Origin: an uncultured Oscillospiraceae bacterium
GTDB lineage: Bacteria > Bacillota > Clostridia > Oscillospirales > Oscillospiraceae
Reading direction: 5' to 3'
DNA: 64,000 nt
Assembly: GCA_910585155.1 (NCBI GenBank)
Contig: CAJUEC010000007.1
Span: forward strand, 24,253 to 88,252
The translations under genes and the position numbers were made by a program. Below the pieces are notes generated by a model. It saw only the letters and a list, made by a program, of their open reading frames with translations. It ran no database searches and was not told the origin of the DNA. Shown piece by piece: positions 32,470 to 42,207 of the stretch. Numbering within the stretch: position 1 is the first letter of the stretch; every line of letters begins with the position of its first letter.

Positions 32470-33441
32470 TCAGCCCAGGCAGCCCCGCAGCCGGGCGGAG
32501 GCCTCCTCCAGCTCCCGGGCCATGGTCTCAAACACCTCCGCCACCGAGGGGACGTCCTCGATCAGGCCGATGCAGGTGCCGATGGGGAAGAGGCAGCCGT
32601 TGATGTCGCCGCTCTTGTAGCAGGTGCGGCCCCGGGCACCCTGAATCACGGGCATGAGCTTTTCCAGGGTGATGCCGGGCTGCTTCTCCAGCTCCAGGCA
32701 CTCGGCGGCGGTGGCGTTGTTGGCCACGCGGACCATGTTGCGGATGGATTTTTGGCACAGGACGGTGTCCGCCTCGTCGGCGTTCACCATCCACTGCTTG
32801 AAGTTGTCATGGACAGGGCACTCCTTGGTGGCCACAAAGCGGGTGCCCATGATGACGCCGTCGGCCCCCATGGCCAGCGCCGCGGCCACGCCGTAGCCGT
32901 CCGCATAGCCGCCGCCCACGATGACGGGGACGGAGCACCTCCGGGCGGCCTTGTCGGTGAGGACGATGGAGCCCAGCCCCTGGTCTCCCGGGTGGCCGCC
33001 GCACTCATAGCCCACCACCTCCACCGCGTCCACGCCGGCGCGCTCGGCGCTCAGCGCGTGGCGGATGGTGGGGACCTTGTGGAAGTGGATCACGCCGGCG
33101 CCGTGGATCAGGGGGACCAGCGCCTTGGGGCTGGTGCCGGCGGTCTCGATGACCTTGACCCCCTCCTCGCCGCACACGCGGATAACGTCCTTGGTGGAGT
33201 CGCCCACGTCCACGCCGGGGAGCAGGGAGATGTTGACGCAGAAGGGCTTGTCGGTGAGGGCCTTGGTCTCCCGGACGGCGGCGCGGAAGTCGTCCAGCAC
33301 CGGGTAGATGGTGGCGTTGATGGTACCCAGGCCCCCGGCGTTGGAGACCGCGGCGGCCAGGGCGGGGACGCCGATGTTCTGCATACCGCCCTGCATGATG
33401 GGATACTGGATGCCCAGCAGCTCAGTCAGTCTGGTTTTCAT
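32470..33441 (-). CDS. Nitronate monooxygenase / FabK-like flavoprotein, second copy
   Basis: FMN TIM-barrel protein of 323 residues: MKTRLTELLGIQYPIMQGGM, VGYECGGHPGDQG with the conserved His, and GGGYADGYGVAAALAMGADGVIMGTRF. The start at 33441 follows GGAGG at 6 bases; an in-frame extension to 33528 is not needed. Flanked by acyl-CoA dehydrogenase upstream and a permease downstream, the same company as the copy at 19172. The GGGYADG variant differs from GGGVADG of the other two copies, hinting at altered specificity. Confidence 0.85.
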   Translation of the reverse strand: MKTRLTELLGIQYPIMQGGMQNIGVPALAAAVSNAGGLGTINATIYPVLDDFRAAVRETKALTDKPFCVNISLLPGVDVGDSTKDVIRVCGEEGVKVIETAGTSPKALVPLIHGAGVIHFHKVPTIRHALSAERAGVDAVEVVGYECGGHPGDQGLGSIVLTDKAARRCSVPVIVGGGYADGYGVAAALAMGADGVIMGTRFVATKECPVHDNFKQWMVNADEADTVLCQKSIRNMVRVANNATAAECLELEKQPGITLEKLMPVIQGARGRTCYKSGDINGCLFPIGTCIGLIEDVPSVAEVFETMARELEEASARLRGCLG

Positions 33442-33545
33442 GTTGTGCCTCCGTTTTGTTGAAAATAAGAGGAGGCGGGCGTCAAGCGCGTGGCGTGTAT
33501 TCACGTCGGGCTTGATGCCCGCCCTCAATCAGACGGTGGGAAGGT

Positions 33546-34763
33546 TTACTTGTTCACTTTGTACTTGCGGATCACGTCGCCGCCGATGACCACCCGCTGG
33601 ATCTCGTTGGTGCCCTCGAAGATCTGGAAGATCTTGGCGTCGCGCATGTACTTCTCCATGGGGTAGTCCCGCATGTAGCCGTAGCCGCCCAGAATCTGCA
33701 CGCCCTCGGTGGCCACGCGGTTGAGCGCGTCGGAGCAGTAGCACTTGGCGATGGGGCCCAGGGCGGCGGCGCCGGGGTCGCCGGCATCCAGCAGGGCGGC
33801 CACCTTCATGCCGATGGCCCGGCTGGTCTCAATGGCGATCTGCATGTCGGCCAGCTTGGCGGAGATGGCCTGCTGCTTGTAGATGGGCTTGCCCATGGTG
33901 ACGCGCACCTGGGCGTACTTGGCGGCCTCCTCCAGGATGGCCCGCATGATGCCCACGCAGCCGCTGCCCACGCCGGCGCGGCCCTGCTCCAGGGTCTTCA
34001 TGGCGATCTTGAAGCCCTCGCCCTCCTTGCCGATGATGGCGGAGGCGGGGATGTGCACGTCCTCAAAGATCACGTCGCAGGTGGCGGACTGGCGGATGCC
34101 CATCTTGTCCTCGTGCTTGCCGATGGACACGCCGGGCAGGTGGGCGTCCACCAGGAACATGGTCAGGCCCTTGTAGCCCAGGCTGCGGTCCACTGAGGCC
34201 ACCACGCACATGAAGTCGGCGTAGCAGGCGTTGGTGATGAAGCACTTGGTGCCGTTGAGGACGTACTCGCTGCCGTCGGCGGACTTGACGGCGGTGGTGC
34301 GGCAGGCGCCGGCGTCGGAGCCCGCGTCCGGCTCGGTGAGGGCGAAGGCGGCGAAGCCGCTGCGCTTCTTGGGCCAGCGGGGGTCGCGGCCGGGCTTGTC
34401 GCTCATCAGGGTCTCCACGCACCACCTCTTCTGCTCCTCGGTGCCGGCGATGAGCACGGGCTTGATGCCCAGGTTGTTGGTGCCGCAGGTGAGGCCGAAG
34501 CCGGCGTCGCCGTACATCAGCTCCTCGCGGATCCAGGCGCCGGTGACGGCGCTCATGCCCTGGCCGCCGTACTCGGCGGGCAGGTCGGCGCAGATCAGGC
34601 CCATCTCAAAGGCCTTGTTGTAGGCGTCCCAGTCCAGCTCGCCGGTGCGGTCGTGCTCGGCGGCGGTGGGGCGGACCTCCTTGAGAACGAAGTCGTGGAC
34701 CATGGCCACGATATCCTTCTCCTCCTCGGTCATAATCAGACCAGTGCCGTTCAGGTCAAGCAT
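33546..34763 (-). CDS. Acyl-CoA dehydrogenase, second copy
   Basis: FAD flavoenzyme of 405 residues. FAALTEPDAGSDAGA-type loop (FALTEPDAGSDAGACRTTAV), QILGGYGYMRDYPMEKYMRDAKI and the base-region FEGTNEIQRV are present, with Glu at the end-helix position as in the copy at 17986. It carries an unusual insertion LMSDKPGRDPRWPKKRSGFAA before the FAD loop, absent from the first copy. AAGGAGG precedes 34763. It is located between two transporters and an NMO-like gene; no Etf genes adjoin. Confidence 0.92.
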   Translation of the reverse strand: MLDLNGTGLIMTEEEKDIVAMVHDFVLKEVRPTAAEHDRTGELDWDAYNKAFEMGLICADLPAEYGGQGMSAVTGAWIREELMYGDAGFGLTCGTNNLGIKPVLIAGTEEQKRWCVETLMSDKPGRDPRWPKKRSGFAAFALTEPDAGSDAGACRTTAVKSADGSEYVLNGTKCFITNACYADFMCVVASVDRSLGYKGLTMFLVDAHLPGVSIGKHEDKMGIRQSATCDVIFEDVHIPASAIIGKEGEGFKIAMKTLEQGRAGVGSGCVGIMRAILEEAAKYAQVRVTMGKPIYKQQAISAKLADMQIAIETSRAIGMKVAALLDAGDPGAAALGPIAKCYCSDALNRVATEGVQILGGYGYMRDYPMEKYMRDAKIFQIFEGTNEIQRVVIGGDVIRKYKVNK

Positions 34764-34827
34764 GATGAGTTCCTCCTTGTTTTAAGATGAATCGTGTTTG
34801 GGAAGGGATGGGCAGCGCGCGGCCGGC

Positions 34828-36162
34828 TCAGAAATAGAAGCCCACGCTGATCAGGGCGGCCGCGACGAAGGACATAACGATTGGCAGCACCACGGACAGG
34901 ACGAAGTTGTTGATATAGGCCTGCTTGTGGGTCAGCTTGGACACGGTGAGGGCGGTGACGATGCCAGCGCTGTGGGGCAGGGTGTCCAGGCCAGTGGAGG
35001 ACATGGCCACCAGGCGGTGCAGCTGCTCGCTGGGGATGCCGCTGGCGATGAAGCGGTCGCCGAAGGCGGCCAGGGCGATGTTCTCGCCGGAGGAGGCGGA
35101 GCCGCAGATGCCGGAGCACACGTTGACGATGATCACGATGGAGAACGCGCCGGTGCCCAGCACGGCCAGGCTGTCGGTGATGGTGGTGAAGCCGGAGACA
35201 TTGGACACCACCTTGCCGAAGCCGGTGGCGCAGGCCAGGCCGAACAGGGGGATCAGGCCGGCGGTCATGCCGTCGGTGAGCATCTTCTTGATGTTGAGCT
35301 TGCGGGGGTCGTACAGCAGGTAGGCCACGATGATGGCCACCAGCAGGGCCAGGGGGGCGGGCTGCTCCAGGCCGTTGAGGACGATGAGCAGAACGATCAT
35401 GGGAAGCAGGGCCTTCCACAGGGGCATCTCCTCAATGTTGGGGGCGGTGAGGTTCTCCTTGTCGATGACCTCGCCGGTGGGCATGAAGCCCTCGCCCTTC
35501 TTGGAGGTGCGGCGGACCTGATACATGATGTAGCAGGAGCCCAGGCCCATGGTCAGGCAGGCGCACAGAATGCCCAGCACCGGGGCGGCCATGGGGGTGG
35601 TGCCGAAGGTATCCTGGGGGATCAGGTTCTGCATCTGGGGGGAGCCGGGCATCATGCCGATGGTGAAGGTGGAGGAGCCCAGGCTGTTGCAGGTGTACAG
35701 CCACCAGGGGATGTCCAGCTCCTTGAACAGCGGACGGGCCAGACCCACCATGATGAAGGTGACCACGAACACGTTCACGCCGCCCATGGTGATGATGGCG
35801 TTGACCAGGGGCAGGGTGAGGACGGCCAGGAAGCGCTGGGTCTCGATGTTCTTGGCGTTCCGGGCCAGCCGGGTGATCTTGAACGCGATGGAGGCGGCGG
35901 CGCCGGACTCGCCGATGAGCCGGGCGAAGATGGCGCTGAAGGTGAACAGCATGAAGTAGCTGCTGACCACGCCCGCCGCGCCGGGCATGAAGAATTCGGT
36001 GAGGGCCTGGTAGGGGTTCAGGCCGCTGAACAGGGCCACCACGGCGGCGGACAGCAGGGCCACCACCTTGATATCGAAGCCCATGAAGGACACCACGATG
36101 AACACGGCCACGCCGACCAGAATGCCGATCAGGCTGAGGATTTCAGGACTCAAATTGCACAT
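34828..36162 (-). CDS. GntP-like carboxylate permease, second copy
   Basis: Polytopic transporter of 444 residues. Matching landmarks with the permease at 30888 are MLFTFSAIFARLIGESGAAASIAFKI, IMVGLARPLFKELDIPWWLY, GFMPTGEVIDKEN and LDTLPHSAGIVTA. First gene of the second CoA run on the reverse strand; GGGAG lies upstream and a family A repeat precedes it. Having two related permeases in one cluster suggests import of two related acids, or an exchange pair. Confidence 0.8.
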   Translation of the reverse strand: MCNLSPEILSLIGILVGVAVFIVVSFMGFDIKVVALLSAAVVALFSGLNPYQALTEFFMPGAAGVVSSYFMLFTFSAIFARLIGESGAAASIAFKITRLARNAKNIETQRFLAVLTLPLVNAIITMGGVNVFVVTFIMVGLARPLFKELDIPWWLYTCNSLGSSTFTIGMMPGSPQMQNLIPQDTFGTTPMAAPVLGILCACLTMGLGSCYIMYQVRRTSKKGEGFMPTGEVIDKENLTAPNIEEMPLWKALLPMIVLLIVLNGLEQPAPLALLVAIIVAYLLYDPRKLNIKKMLTDGMTAGLIPLFGLACATGFGKVVSNVSGFTTITDSLAVLGTGAFSIVIIVNVCSGICGSASSGENIALAAFGDRFIASGIPSEQLHRLVAMSSTGLDTLPHSAGIVTALTVSKLTHKQAYINNFVLSVVLPIVMSFVAAALISVGFYF

Positions 36163-36234
36163 CTCCCTTCAAAAATTCTGCGTTTCTCTCTTTCTGTCTT
36201 TCAGGATGTAATGAGTGTTGCCCTCCCTTCGGCC

Positions 36235-36402
36235 CTTAGGCGCCGTTTGAAAAATAGCAATGTGCCCAGCGGCGAGGGATTTTTCCGTCAGACAAGGCGA
36301 TTTGACGCAGAAATACTTTGTGTATTTCAAGTCAAATCAACGCCGTATGCCGGGAAAAGACCCGTCGTTTGGGTATGTTGACATTTTTCAAACAAGCCTT
36401 AG
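36235..36402 (-). repeat. Family A element, GGCGCCGTTTG-end subtype
   Basis: Ends CTTAGGCGCCGTTTGAAAAA and inverted CTAAGGCTTGTTTGAAAAAT, core AAATACTTTGTGTATTT with intact flanking arms GATTTGACGCAG / AAGTCAAATCAACGCCG. It lies between divergent genes. Confidence 0.88.
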
Positions 36403-36594
36403 TTACGTTTTTATCATAACAGCGTCTATTTTGATATCCTACGGCTGTGGCCACAAAAAACAGCCGGTGTGCCGCCCTGGATTTTTGTTCAAAGTGTCCA
36501 AGAAATGCCTTGGAATCCCGCCGCCGGATGGACATCACTGCGGAGATTTGGGCGGTCAAAATTTTATCAGTCGTGGGGGAAATGGAAAGAATGG

Positions 36595-36623
36595 TTGATT
36601 TTCAGCGATGTTTGCGGTATAAT
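36595..36623 (+). promoter_or_regulatory. Promoter of the PucR-type regulator
   Basis: TTGATT (36595-36600), 17-base spacer, TATAAT (36618-36623), 35 bases before the start codon. Confidence 0.75.
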
Positions 36624-36658
36624 TAACAATCATGGGGCAATATGGGGAGGAGATTGCG

Positions 36659-38269
36659 ATGAAACTGACCATACATATGATTCAGGACCGCCTCGCGGCC
36701 TACAACGCGCAATACCGCCCCGGCCAGGACATGAACCAGTCCTTCGCCGAGGTCCGCCTGATGGGGTCCAAGGGGGGCGCGCTGGTCCCGGACACGCTGT
36801 ACGTGTGCACCTCGGGGCAGCTGCGCCGGGCCAGGCTGGAGGGGGCGGAGCGGGCCGCCTTCATCTGCGTGGGGGGCGACGGGGTGGAGGACCGCCCGGC
36901 GCTGCGCTGCGCCCATTTCTTCACCGTCAACCGGGAGGGCGTGTGCCTGGCCGACCTGATGAACGACCTGCTGGACTGCTTCCAGCGGCTGAACGACTGG
37001 GAGCGGCGGCTGGAGGAGGCCATTCTCAGGGGGAAGAGCGCCCAGGAGCTGGTGGATCTGAGCGCGCCGGTGTTTGAATACAACTACTTTTTGTTCTGGG
37101 ACGCGTCGTATAACCTGCTGGCCTACACCAAGGGGGTGGAGCCCCCCAACGAGAAGATTGAGCGCATCGTCCGCCAGGGCTTCTTCGCCAAGGAGATGAC
37201 CGACGAGCTGGTTCGGATGAACTACATCAAAAACGCCATGGCCTTTACCAAGCCCACCTTCCGGCCCGCCACCAACTACATGAACCTCCCCTTCATTCTC
37301 AAGACCTTTGTGGTGGCCCAGCGGGTGCAGTACATCATCAGCCTCTATTACACCGAGAGCGAGCCCAGCCAGGGGATGGCGGACCTGTTCCAGGTCTTTG
37401 TCAGCCAGCTGGAGGCGTACATCGCCCACCGGGCGGACTCCACCCGGCGGCGGGCGGGCCGGACCGACCGCTGTCTGGCCGACCTCATCGAGAACCCGGG
37501 CAAGGGAGAGGAGTACCTGCGGGACCGGGCCTGCGTGCTGGGGCTGAAGGAGGAGGACGCCTACCGCCTGTGTGTGGTATCCTTCCAGGAGTACAGCATG
37601 GAGCAGGCCCAGTACATGCGCATGCGGGTGCGCAGCAGCTGCGACCGGCCCATCGCCACCGTCTACCAGGAGGGGCTGCTGATCCTGTTCAACCTGGGGG
37701 AAAACTCCCTGCGGGAGCAGGAGACCTGGGCGGAGCGGCTGCAAAAGCTGCTGGAGCTGCTGCCGGTGTGCAGGGCCTACGCCGCCTTCAGCTCCACCCT
37801 GTCGGGCTGCGCCAACGTGAACACCGCCTTCAAGCAGGCCATGGTGGCCATGACCTACGGCAGGCGGCTGGACCCGGCCCGGGCGGCCTACTACTACCGG
37901 GATTACTACATCTACCACATGATTGAGAGCTACAGCCAGCATTTCCCCCTGGAGAAGATGTATGTGCAGAAGCTGGCCCTGTTTATGGACACCAGCAACT
38001 ACAAAAACAGCAACCTCTACCTGCTGCGGACCTACCTCATCAACGAGCGCAACATCTCCCAGACGGCGAAGCTGCTATACATGCACCGCAACAGCGTGAT
38101 CTACCGCATCGCCCGCATCCGGGAGACGCTGAATATGGATCTGGACGACCCGGACGTCCGGCTGCGCCTGCTCATCTCCTTCAAGATTCTGGAGCTTCTG
38201 GAGCCCAGCATCTTTCTGACCAACACGGACCGGGGGGAGACGGCGGGCCAGGAGCTGGCGGGAGAATAA
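36659..38269 (+). CDS. PucR/CdaR-family transcriptional regulator
   Basis: Cytoplasmic regulator of 536 residues. The N-terminal 300 residues hold a sensor-like region, a GGDEF-like/CdaR central part follows (VVSFQEYSMEQAQYMRMRVRS, AYAAFSSTLSGCANVNTAFKQA), and the C-terminus is the PucR helix-turn-helix (LRTYLINERNISQTAKLLYMHRNSVIYRIARI). Relatives control purine, sugar-acid or amino-acid catabolism. The start at 36659 follows GGGGAGG. It lies centrally between the CoA blocks, divergent from the permease gene, and is the only regulator among them, so it probably controls them. Confidence 0.88.
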   Translation: MKLTIHMIQDRLAAYNAQYRPGQDMNQSFAEVRLMGSKGGALVPDTLYVCTSGQLRRARLEGAERAAFICVGGDGVEDRPALRCAHFFTVNREGVCLADLMNDLLDCFQRLNDWERRLEEAILRGKSAQELVDLSAPVFEYNYFLFWDASYNLLAYTKGVEPPNEKIERIVRQGFFAKEMTDELVRMNYIKNAMAFTKPTFRPATNYMNLPFILKTFVVAQRVQYIISLYYTESEPSQGMADLFQVFVSQLEAYIAHRADSTRRRAGRTDRCLADLIENPGKGEEYLRDRACVLGLKEEDAYRLCVVSFQEYSMEQAQYMRMRVRSSCDRPIATVYQEGLLILFNLGENSLREQETWAERLQKLLELLPVCRAYAAFSSTLSGCANVNTAFKQAMVAMTYGRRLDPARAAYYYRDYYIYHMIESYSQHFPLEKMYVQKLALFMDTSNYKNSNLYLLRTYLINERNISQTAKLLYMHRNSVIYRIARIRETLNMDLDDPDVRLRLLISFKILELLEPSIFLTNTDRGETAGQELAGE

Positions 38270-38273
38270 CACG

Positions 38274-38323
38274 AAAAAAAGCCCGGCCCCTGGGGATTTC
38301 CCCCAGGGGCCGGGTGTCTTTTT
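38274..38323. terminator. Bidirectional terminator between regulator and crotonase gene
   Basis: Stem CCCGGCCCCTGGG / CCCAGGGGCCGGG with T tracts on both strands (A tract 38274-38280, T tract 38317-38323). It serves two convergent genes. Confidence 0.87.
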
Positions 38324-39101
38324 ATCTGCCTTTGTACTCCGGGGTCCGCTTTTCCAGGAAGGAACCCACGCCCTCCGCCTTGTCCTCGGTGGAGCACAGC
38401 ACGCTCAGGGCCAGCATCTCGGTGAGCATACCCGTCTCCTGGCTGGAGGAGGCGGCGGCCTGCACCACCTGCTTGGCCACGCGGATGGCCACCGGACCCT
38501 TGGCCAGCAGCTTGGAGGCCATTTTTTTCGCCTCCCCCAGCAGCTCGGCCTGGGGGACGCACCTGGTGGCCAGCCCGATCTGGACCGCCTCCGCCCCGCC
38601 GATCCTCCGGCCCAGGAGGATCACGTCCTTGGCCCGGCCCAGGCCGATGAGGCGCACCAGCCGCTGGGTGCCGCCGGCCCCGGGGAGAATGCCCAGCCCG
38701 GTCTCCGGCAGGGCGAACATGGCGTTCTCCGACACCACCCGGAAGTCGCAGGCGATGGCGGTCTCGCACCCGCCGCCGAAGGCGAAGCCGTTCACCGCGG
38801 CGATGACGGGCTTGGAGCACTGCTCAATTTTGTTCAGCGCCTTCTGGCCGGCCCCGCCCAGGCAGTCGGTGGACTTCTTTAGGGCCAGGGAGTTGAGGTC
38901 GGCCCCGGCGATGAAGGCCTTGTCCCCCGCGCCGGTGAGAATGACCACCTTCACCTCGGGGGCGGTGTCCGCCCAGGTGAAGAACTGGTTGATCTCCCGC
39001 CAGGATTGGTCGTTCATGGCGTTGAGCTTTTCGGGGCGGTTGGCGGTGAGCACGCCCACGCCGTTGGAGTCAAGCTCCCATTTGAAATTTTGCAGTTCCA
39101 T
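38322..39101 (-). CDS. Enoyl-CoA hydratase (crotonase type)
   Basis: Hydrates trans-2-enoyl-CoA to (S)-3-hydroxyacyl-CoA. The 259-residue protein keeps both catalytic glutamates, in FGGGCETAIACD and FALPETGLGILPGAGGTQRL, and the oxyanion-hole segment FIAGADLNSL. It is the only one of the window's three crotonases with the full hydratase site. Co-transcribed after the acyl-CoA synthetase (15-base gap). The final residues TPEYKGR match the family end. Confidence 0.92.
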   Translation of the reverse strand: MELQNFKWELDSNGVGVLTANRPEKLNAMNDQSWREINQFFTWADTAPEVKVVILTGAGDKAFIAGADLNSLALKKSTDCLGGAGQKALNKIEQCSKPVIAAVNGFAFGGGCETAIACDFRVVSENAMFALPETGLGILPGAGGTQRLVRLIGLGRAKDVILLGRRIGGAEAVQIGLATRCVPQAELLGEAKKMASKLLAKGPVAIRVAKQVVQAAASSSQETGMLTEMLALSVLCSTEDKAEGVGSFLEKRTPEYKGR

Positions 39102-39116
39102 GTCAATGCGCTCCTT

Positions 39117-40685
39117 TTATGTTGTAATGGGCCGGTTTTTCAGCTCCTGAATCATGACCTTCCCGGTGGAGTTCTTAGGCAGCTCGGGGAGGAATTCGAT
39201 CTCCTTGGGCACCTTGTAGCGGGGCATGGACGCCAGACAGTACGCCCGCAGCCGCTCCGGGGTGAGGGCGCTGCCCGGCAGCAGGACCACGCTGGCCTTC
39301 ACCCGCTCCCCCCACTCGTCGTCGGGCATTCCGTACACCGCGGCCTCCGCCACGTCGCCGGTGAGCTCCATGATCACGTCCACAATCTCCTTGGGGTAGA
39401 TGTTCTCGCCGCCGGAGATGATCATGTCGTCCTTCCGGCCGCTGACGTAGAGAAAGCCGTCCTCATCCAGCCAGCCCACGTCGCCGGTGTGGTACCAGCC
39501 GTCCCGGAGCACGCTGGCGTTCAATTCGGGGTCCGCCCTGTAGTAGCCCAGCATCTGGCCCGGCCCCCGGGCCACGATCTCCCCGGTCTGGCCGGAGGGA
39601 CAGGGGGAGCCGTCGGCGGCCTCAATGCGCACCTGGGCCCCGGGGATGGGCCGGCCCACCGAGGGCAGGTGTCTGCCGCCGTCGGAGCTGTGGTCCTCGG
39701 GGGACAGCACGGTGAGGATGGAGGCCATCTCCGTCATGCCGTAGGGCTGGTAGAACCGGCAGCTCAGCTTGCGCATGGCCTCGTCCAACAGGGCGGGAGA
39801 CATGGGGCAGGTGGAGTAATTGAGGAATTTCAGGCTGGACAGGTCGTACCGCCCCAGGTCCGGATGCTCCAGCAGCCGCTTGAGCACCACCGGGATGACG
39901 CCGATGCCGGTGACCCGCTCCCGCTCCAGGCTCTCCAGGTACTCGGTGGGCTCAAAGCGGGACATGAGCACCAGGGTGCCCCCGGAGGCCAGGGTGAGGT
40001 AGGCGCCCATGCTGGATATGTGGAACAGCTGGCTGATGATCTGGTATACCTCGCCGGGGGCGAAGGCCAGCACAGACAGGCAGCTGCGCAGCTCGTCCAG
40101 CATCCGGCCGTGGGTGTGGAGCACGCACTTGGGTTTGCCGGTGGTGCCGCTGGTGTGGGCGCGGAAGGCGGGGGCGTCCAGCTCCACCGCCCGGGGGGTG
40201 AAGCCCTGGGCAGAGGGGATGCTGTCGATGGCCTTGTCAAAGGGGGAGCGCCCGTCGTGGTCGGGGTTGATCAGGTAGAACCTGATCTCGTCGTGGTTGC
40301 GCTCCCACACCGTGTGGGCCCAGTCCTTGCGCTCATATTGGGCCACCGCGTGGCGGATCTGGTTGAGCTGGAGCAGGTACTGGATCTCATCGGGGGAAAA
40401 GCGCCAGTTGATCTTGACCACCACCGCGCCCAGCTTGAGAATGGCCAGCTCGGCCACCAGGAACTCGGCGCAGTTGCGGGAGATGACGGCCACCGGGTCC
40501 CCGGGGCGGACGCCGTCCCGCTCCAGCGCCAGGGCGAAGCGGGAGGAACGCTCCTCCAGCTCCCGGTAGGTCAGCCGGGTGGCGCCGCAGACGATGGCAG
40601 TGCGGTCGGGGTATTCCGCCACGGAGCGGTCAATAATCTGGCAGAAGCCCGTGCTCCCACGGAACATGGAGTCCACGTTCTTCAT
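39117..40685 (-). CDS. AMP-dependent acyl-CoA synthetase
   Basis: Activates a carboxylic acid to acyl-CoA via acyl-AMP, 522 residues. Motifs in order: HTSGTTGKPKCVLHT (ATP loop), YGMTEMAS, GWYHTGDVGWLDEDG, GRKDDMIISGGENIYPKEI and the C-terminal catalytic Lys in PKNSTGKVMI. With the hydratase it forms a two-gene operon divergent from the third CoA block. The combination resembles CaiC/CaiD-type or aryl/medium-chain acid activation; the substrate is unknown. Confidence 0.92.
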   Translation of the reverse strand: MKNVDSMFRGSTGFCQIIDRSVAEYPDRTAIVCGATRLTYRELEERSSRFALALERDGVRPGDPVAVISRNCAEFLVAELAILKLGAVVVKINWRFSPDEIQYLLQLNQIRHAVAQYERKDWAHTVWERNHDEIRFYLINPDHDGRSPFDKAIDSIPSAQGFTPRAVELDAPAFRAHTSGTTGKPKCVLHTHGRMLDELRSCLSVLAFAPGEVYQIISQLFHISSMGAYLTLASGGTLVLMSRFEPTEYLESLERERVTGIGVIPVVLKRLLEHPDLGRYDLSSLKFLNYSTCPMSPALLDEAMRKLSCRFYQPYGMTEMASILTVLSPEDHSSDGGRHLPSVGRPIPGAQVRIEAADGSPCPSGQTGEIVARGPGQMLGYYRADPELNASVLRDGWYHTGDVGWLDEDGFLYVSGRKDDMIISGGENIYPKEIVDVIMELTGDVAEAAVYGMPDDEWGERVKASVVLLPGSALTPERLRAYCLASMPRYKVPKEIEFLPELPKNSTGKVMIQELKNRPITT

Positions 40686-41007
40686 GAGCGGATCACGTCC
40701 TTTCTCATCGGTTGATTCCTCTTAAAAATCGATGTGAGAAGCTGCGATATTGTGTATAGTTTAACGAAAACAGCGGCGGCGCTCATCTGCATTTTGCCCA
40801 AAAAACGCGCCGGGCCGCCGGGCAGAATCTTGTAGGCAATGACCACAGATTTTCCATTTGGGAGGGGATGTGTGTGGTTATTTTGCACATTTGCCCCCGG
40901 CGGAAAGGGAGGCGCTTTTGGAGCAAATACCCTTGGGCGGCCCTGTGTTCTTTGTTAAACTGAGGCTGACAGAATTCCACACTCAAATTCAAAGGAGGAA
41001 CCCACCC
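40686..41007. other. Divergent intergenic region of the synthetase and CoA-transferase operons
   Basis: 322 bases. A clear AAAGGAGG site precedes the 41008 start. No consensus promoter was identified with confidence, nor a palindromic operator. An open frame from 40858 runs in phase into the CoA-transferase but starts at TTG and is judged non-coding. Confidence 0.5.
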
Positions 41008-42174
41008 ATGAAACCATTGGAAGGGATCACAGTGGTCGAGCTGTCCACCTACATCGCCGCGCCGTCCTGCGGCCGGATCCTGGCCACCCAGGGCGCCCGG
41101 GTCATCAAGGTAGAGGCCCCGGCGGGGGACGTGGAGCGCAGGTTTGGCCCCACCCTGTTCTGCCCGGCCAGCGATGAGGAAAACCCCATCTACGATACCC
41201 TCAACGGCGGCAAGGACGCGGTGATGCTCAACCTGCGGGACCCCGCCGACATGGAGCGATTCCACAAGCTGCTGGCCAAGGCGGACGTGTTTTTGAGCAA
41301 CAACCGGCCCCGCGCCCTGAAGAAGATGGGGCTGGATTACGACACCCTGAAGGAGAAGTACCCGCAGCTGGTGTACGCCGTCCTGCTGGGCTACGGCGAG
41401 AAGGGCCCCAAGGTGGACTTCCCCGGCTTTGACGCCATCGCCATGTTCGCCACCGGCGGCTTCATCCAGGACATGATGGTGGACGCCCCCGGCGCCTACC
41501 CCACCTACCTGCCCATGGGCTTTGGCGACCACATCTGCGGCACCGTGCTGGCCGGGGCCATCGGCACCGCCCTGCTGGGCCGGACCAGGACGGGAAAGGG
41601 GGATTACGTGTCCATCTCCCTCCACGGCGCGGCCATGTGGATGTTCAGCATCATGTCCACCGGAACCCAGTTCGGCTACCAGTGGCCCCGGGGCCGCTAC
41701 CAGGGCGGCCCCATGGGCGTGCCCTACAGGACCCGGGACAACCGCTGGGTGCTCCCGGTGGTCAACGAGTACGAGCGGTACTGGGCGGCCTTCTGCCACG
41801 CGGTGGGGGCGGAGGAGATCATCGACGATCCCCGCTTCTGCACCAAGCAGGCCACCTTTGACCCCAAGAACCGGGAGGACTGCATCAAGTATTTCGAGGG
41901 CTGCGTGGCCAAGCTGGACGCCGACGACCTGGTGAAAAAGCTGGAGGACGCGGACATCATCGCCAGCGAGCTGGCCCACTTCAAGGAGAACCACCAGAGC
42001 GAGCAGGCCCTGGCCAATAACTTCATGTCCCCCATCACCTACCCCAACGGGGACACCATCACCCTGGCCCAGCCCCCGGTGAAGATGGGCAGCGTGGAGG
42101 AGCCCCGGGCCCAGCGGGCCCACCCCATCGGCGCGGACAACGAGCGGGTGTTTAAGGAATTCGGCATCGAGTGA
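41008..42174 (+). CDS. Class III (CaiB/BaiF) acyl-CoA transferase, second copy
   Basis: CoA transfer enzyme of 388 residues: MKPLEGITVVELSTYIAAPS, GRILATQGARVIKVEAPAGD, VMLNLRDPADMERFHKL with the Asp expected to form the acyl anhydride, LSNNRPRALKKMGLDYD and GYGEKGPKVDFPGFDAIA. It opens a four-gene forward operon with NMO-like, crotonase and a further CoA-transferase, each spaced 8-33 bases apart with good ribosome sites. It resembles the copy at 43997 in length and order; both could act as two subunits or on successive substrates. Confidence 0.9.
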   Translation: MKPLEGITVVELSTYIAAPSCGRILATQGARVIKVEAPAGDVERRFGPTLFCPASDEENPIYDTLNGGKDAVMLNLRDPADMERFHKLLAKADVFLSNNRPRALKKMGLDYDTLKEKYPQLVYAVLLGYGEKGPKVDFPGFDAIAMFATGGFIQDMMVDAPGAYPTYLPMGFGDHICGTVLAGAIGTALLGRTRTGKGDYVSISLHGAAMWMFSIMSTGTQFGYQWPRGRYQGGPMGVPYRTRDNRWVLPVVNEYERYWAAFCHAVGAEEIIDDPRFCTKQATFDPKNREDCIKYFEGCVAKLDADDLVKKLEDADIIASELAHFKENHQSEQALANNFMSPITYPNGDTITLAQPPVKMGSVEEPRAQRAHPIGADNERVFKEFGIE

Positions 42175-42207
42175 GAGGCCGCACCAACATTTGAGGAGGA
42201 AACCGAT

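Noticed and set aside
36659..38269. PucR-type protein as a c-di-GMP synthase
   Set aside because: The middle region only loosely resembles GGDEF folds as in CdaR-type regulators; no GG[DE]EF motif is present.
40858..41007. Possible upstream coding extension of the CoA-transferase at 41008
   Set aside because: It would start at TTG, while AAAGGAGG and ATG at 41008 give the typical family N-terminus.
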